From Agroathelia rolfsii (lineage: Eukaryota > Basidiomycota > Agaricomycetes > Amylocorticiales > Amylocorticiaceae): a DNA stretch of 64,000 bases. The notes under the pieces were generated by a model. That model was not told where the DNA came from. It made no database searches and saw only the letters and a list, made by a program, of their open reading frames with translations. Shown here piece after piece: positions 62,831 to 64,000 of this stretch; positions within the stretch are counted from its first letter, which is position 1; the number at the start of each line of letters is the position of its first letter. Position numbers and translations under genes: made by a program. The stretch is taken from contig JABRWF010000008.1 of the NCBI GenBank assembly GCA_018343915.1, positions 3,100,001 to 3,164,000 of the forward strand. Direction: 5' to 3'.

Positions 62831-63402
62831 GAGAAAATACAGGGGTGTTTCCTTTTTCTTTTTTTGCTATTCAAGATACAGGATTGTTATAGATGGATTG
62901 TGGCGTGGTCAGAGGTACAGCATAAGTTAAGATCGTAGTAAGTCGTGACGTTCAAGTTGGAGGAAAGCGGCGCCTGTAGTGGTTGGAGTCCTCTCATTCA
63001 AATCTGAGTTATGTAATACATATCCACCGCCGCAGCCACAGCTGCCACAGTCATCCGCATAAACTGGCTTCCGTGTCATCTCCAATGAGTCATCGGATCC
63101 ACACAGGCTCGGATGCATGCAGCAGGTTGTTACATCATGATAGTATTCGTTGGTGTTTGTAAATTTTGATTCAGAATGGTATCGTAATCCAGAGTCCATC
63201 CAATGTCAATGATAATACAAAAACATATCAAAAACAACAATAGGAGCGCGCTGTAATACTCATAGCAAATGCAAGCAGAACTGAAACCATAATGTGAAAG
63301 CCAAGAGAGAGAGAGAGCAAAACCGTGCACACACACAAACAACCCAAGAAATCCCAAAATTTTCCGAAAACAAAAACAAAAAAGATGAGAGACAGAGCGT
63401 GA
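62831..63402. other. Interval between the kelch gene and the partial DnaJ-like gene
   Basis: Mostly low-complexity AT-rich sequence. A 90-codon minus-strand frame (62927-63199) is Cys-rich (CGSCGCGGGYV) but lacks a family or splice support, so it is not called as a gene. Confidence 0.5.
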
Positions 63403-64000
63403 TTAATCTGAAAGCGCCAGCTCCCACCTAGGAAAGAAATGAGTAAGCCATCGACCAACAATCATGATTAAAAAAAAAAAAAAAAAAATGAACACGCATA
63501 CCTAACCAGTAATTGTCCTCTTCCACCATTGCTCGTTGGCATACCAGCCTGGGGAAACTTGACCCACCCATGAGACGCCTGTGGACTCGCATATACCGTG
63601 TATTTCTTCCCATCGATCCCTTCCACACTCATCTCCTCCATCCCCGAGCCGCGCACGGACCCATGAGGAAACCTCACGCCCATGATCAAATCATCCCCCT
63701 GTCGTATAAACCGCCCATGCGGCCTCTCGTCAATCACAAAGTGCAGGTCCGGGTCATCCTCGTACCCGTCCGGCGTGGAGACCGTCAGAATTGTATTATG
63801 GACCGCACCGCGCGGCACGTCGACCATGATCCGGTGACCGAGTTTATCCTGCGCGGAGAGTGGCGGATGATACTCGGCTGTCTTGAACACGTAGAACGCA
63901 CGGTGTACGCCGTGGAAGATGTCCTCGAGCGAGAGTGGGACGGGGTACAACCACCGATGGTCCTCGCGGCGAGGTACGAGCGGGGCACGGTCCACGCCAC
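63403..64000 (-). CDS. DnaJ C-terminal substrate-binding domain protein (5' partial)
   Basis: The visible part covers two exons, from the window edge to 63502 and 63427-63403, joined by a 74-nt intron (63501-63428). It reads YPVPLSLEDIFHGVHRAFYV, then MVDVPRGAVHNTILTVSTP, LHFVIDERPHGRFIRQGDDL and VEGIDGKKYTVY, the strand pattern of the DnaJ CTD. It ends LLVRWELALSD after splicing. The intron contains a pure poly-T run of about 19 nt. The upstream part lies outside the window, so a J domain cannot be confirmed. It may belong to a basidiomycete DnaJ paralog rather than the SIS1-like gene at 47.2-48.5 kb. Confidence 0.82.

Noticed and set aside
62927..63199. Small Cys-rich secreted protein
   Set aside because: No signal peptide, no splice support, and the sequence lies in a region that probably serves as flanking UTR.

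Overview
The window is nuclear DNA of a filamentous basidiomycete, most likely a wood- or litter-decaying agaricomycete. Genes carry many short introns (about 48-105 nt, GT-AG with a few GC-AG). Products are typical fungal ones: Set1, DUR3, COQ9, DBP5 and PEX11C. There are three secreted family GH10 xylanases with an N-terminal CBM1 cellulose-binding module, which points to plant cell wall degradation. All exon structures here were read by hand from splice signals, reading frame and remembered family conservation; none was checked by alignment or RNA data.

Layout. 1-9.8 kb: the 3' part of a Set1-type H3K4 methyltransferase (+), a DUR3-type urea transporter (-), a 2-oxoglutarate/Fe(II) dioxygenase (+), a near-perfect foldback repeat, and a DUF1308 protein (+). 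10-13.3 kb: a decayed and an intact copy of an F-box-like gene (-). 14.4-22.1 kb: a P-loop ATPase (-), a disordered nuclear protein with a putative SUMO-interacting motif (+), and peroxisomal PEX11C (-). 22.1-26.2 kb: a gene-free stretch with mobile-element remnants, including a 420-bp Tc1/mariner-like MITE with TA target duplication. 26.2-42.7 kb: three paralogous GH10 xylanases. xyn1 (+) is separated from xyn2 and xyn3 (both -) by eIF3j (-), COQ9 (+), a 3.6-kb gene-poor gap, a tail-anchored protein (-) and PWP1 (+). 42.7-47.2 kb is gene-free. 47.2-49.8 kb: a class II DnaJ chaperone (-) divergent from a DUF202/VTC1-like membrane protein (+). 49.8-54.7 kb is gene-free. 54.7-64 kb: a SnoaL/NTF2-like protein (-), DBP5 helicase (+), tRNA-Gly(CCC) (-), a kelch-repeat single-pass membrane protein (-), and a partial DnaJ C-terminal-domain protein (-) cut by the window end.

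The housekeeping genes do not form one pathway. Several are arranged head to head over 250-360 bp (eIF3j/COQ9, tail-anchored protein/PWP1, DnaJ/DUF202, DUR3/dioxygenase), which suggests shared promoters. The three xylanases form the coherent accessory theme. They share an 11-exon structure containing a 9-nt and an apparent 2-nt micro-exon, and xyn1 looks like a recombinant of the other two. GC-AG introns occur in xyn2, xyn3, the ATPase and DBP5.
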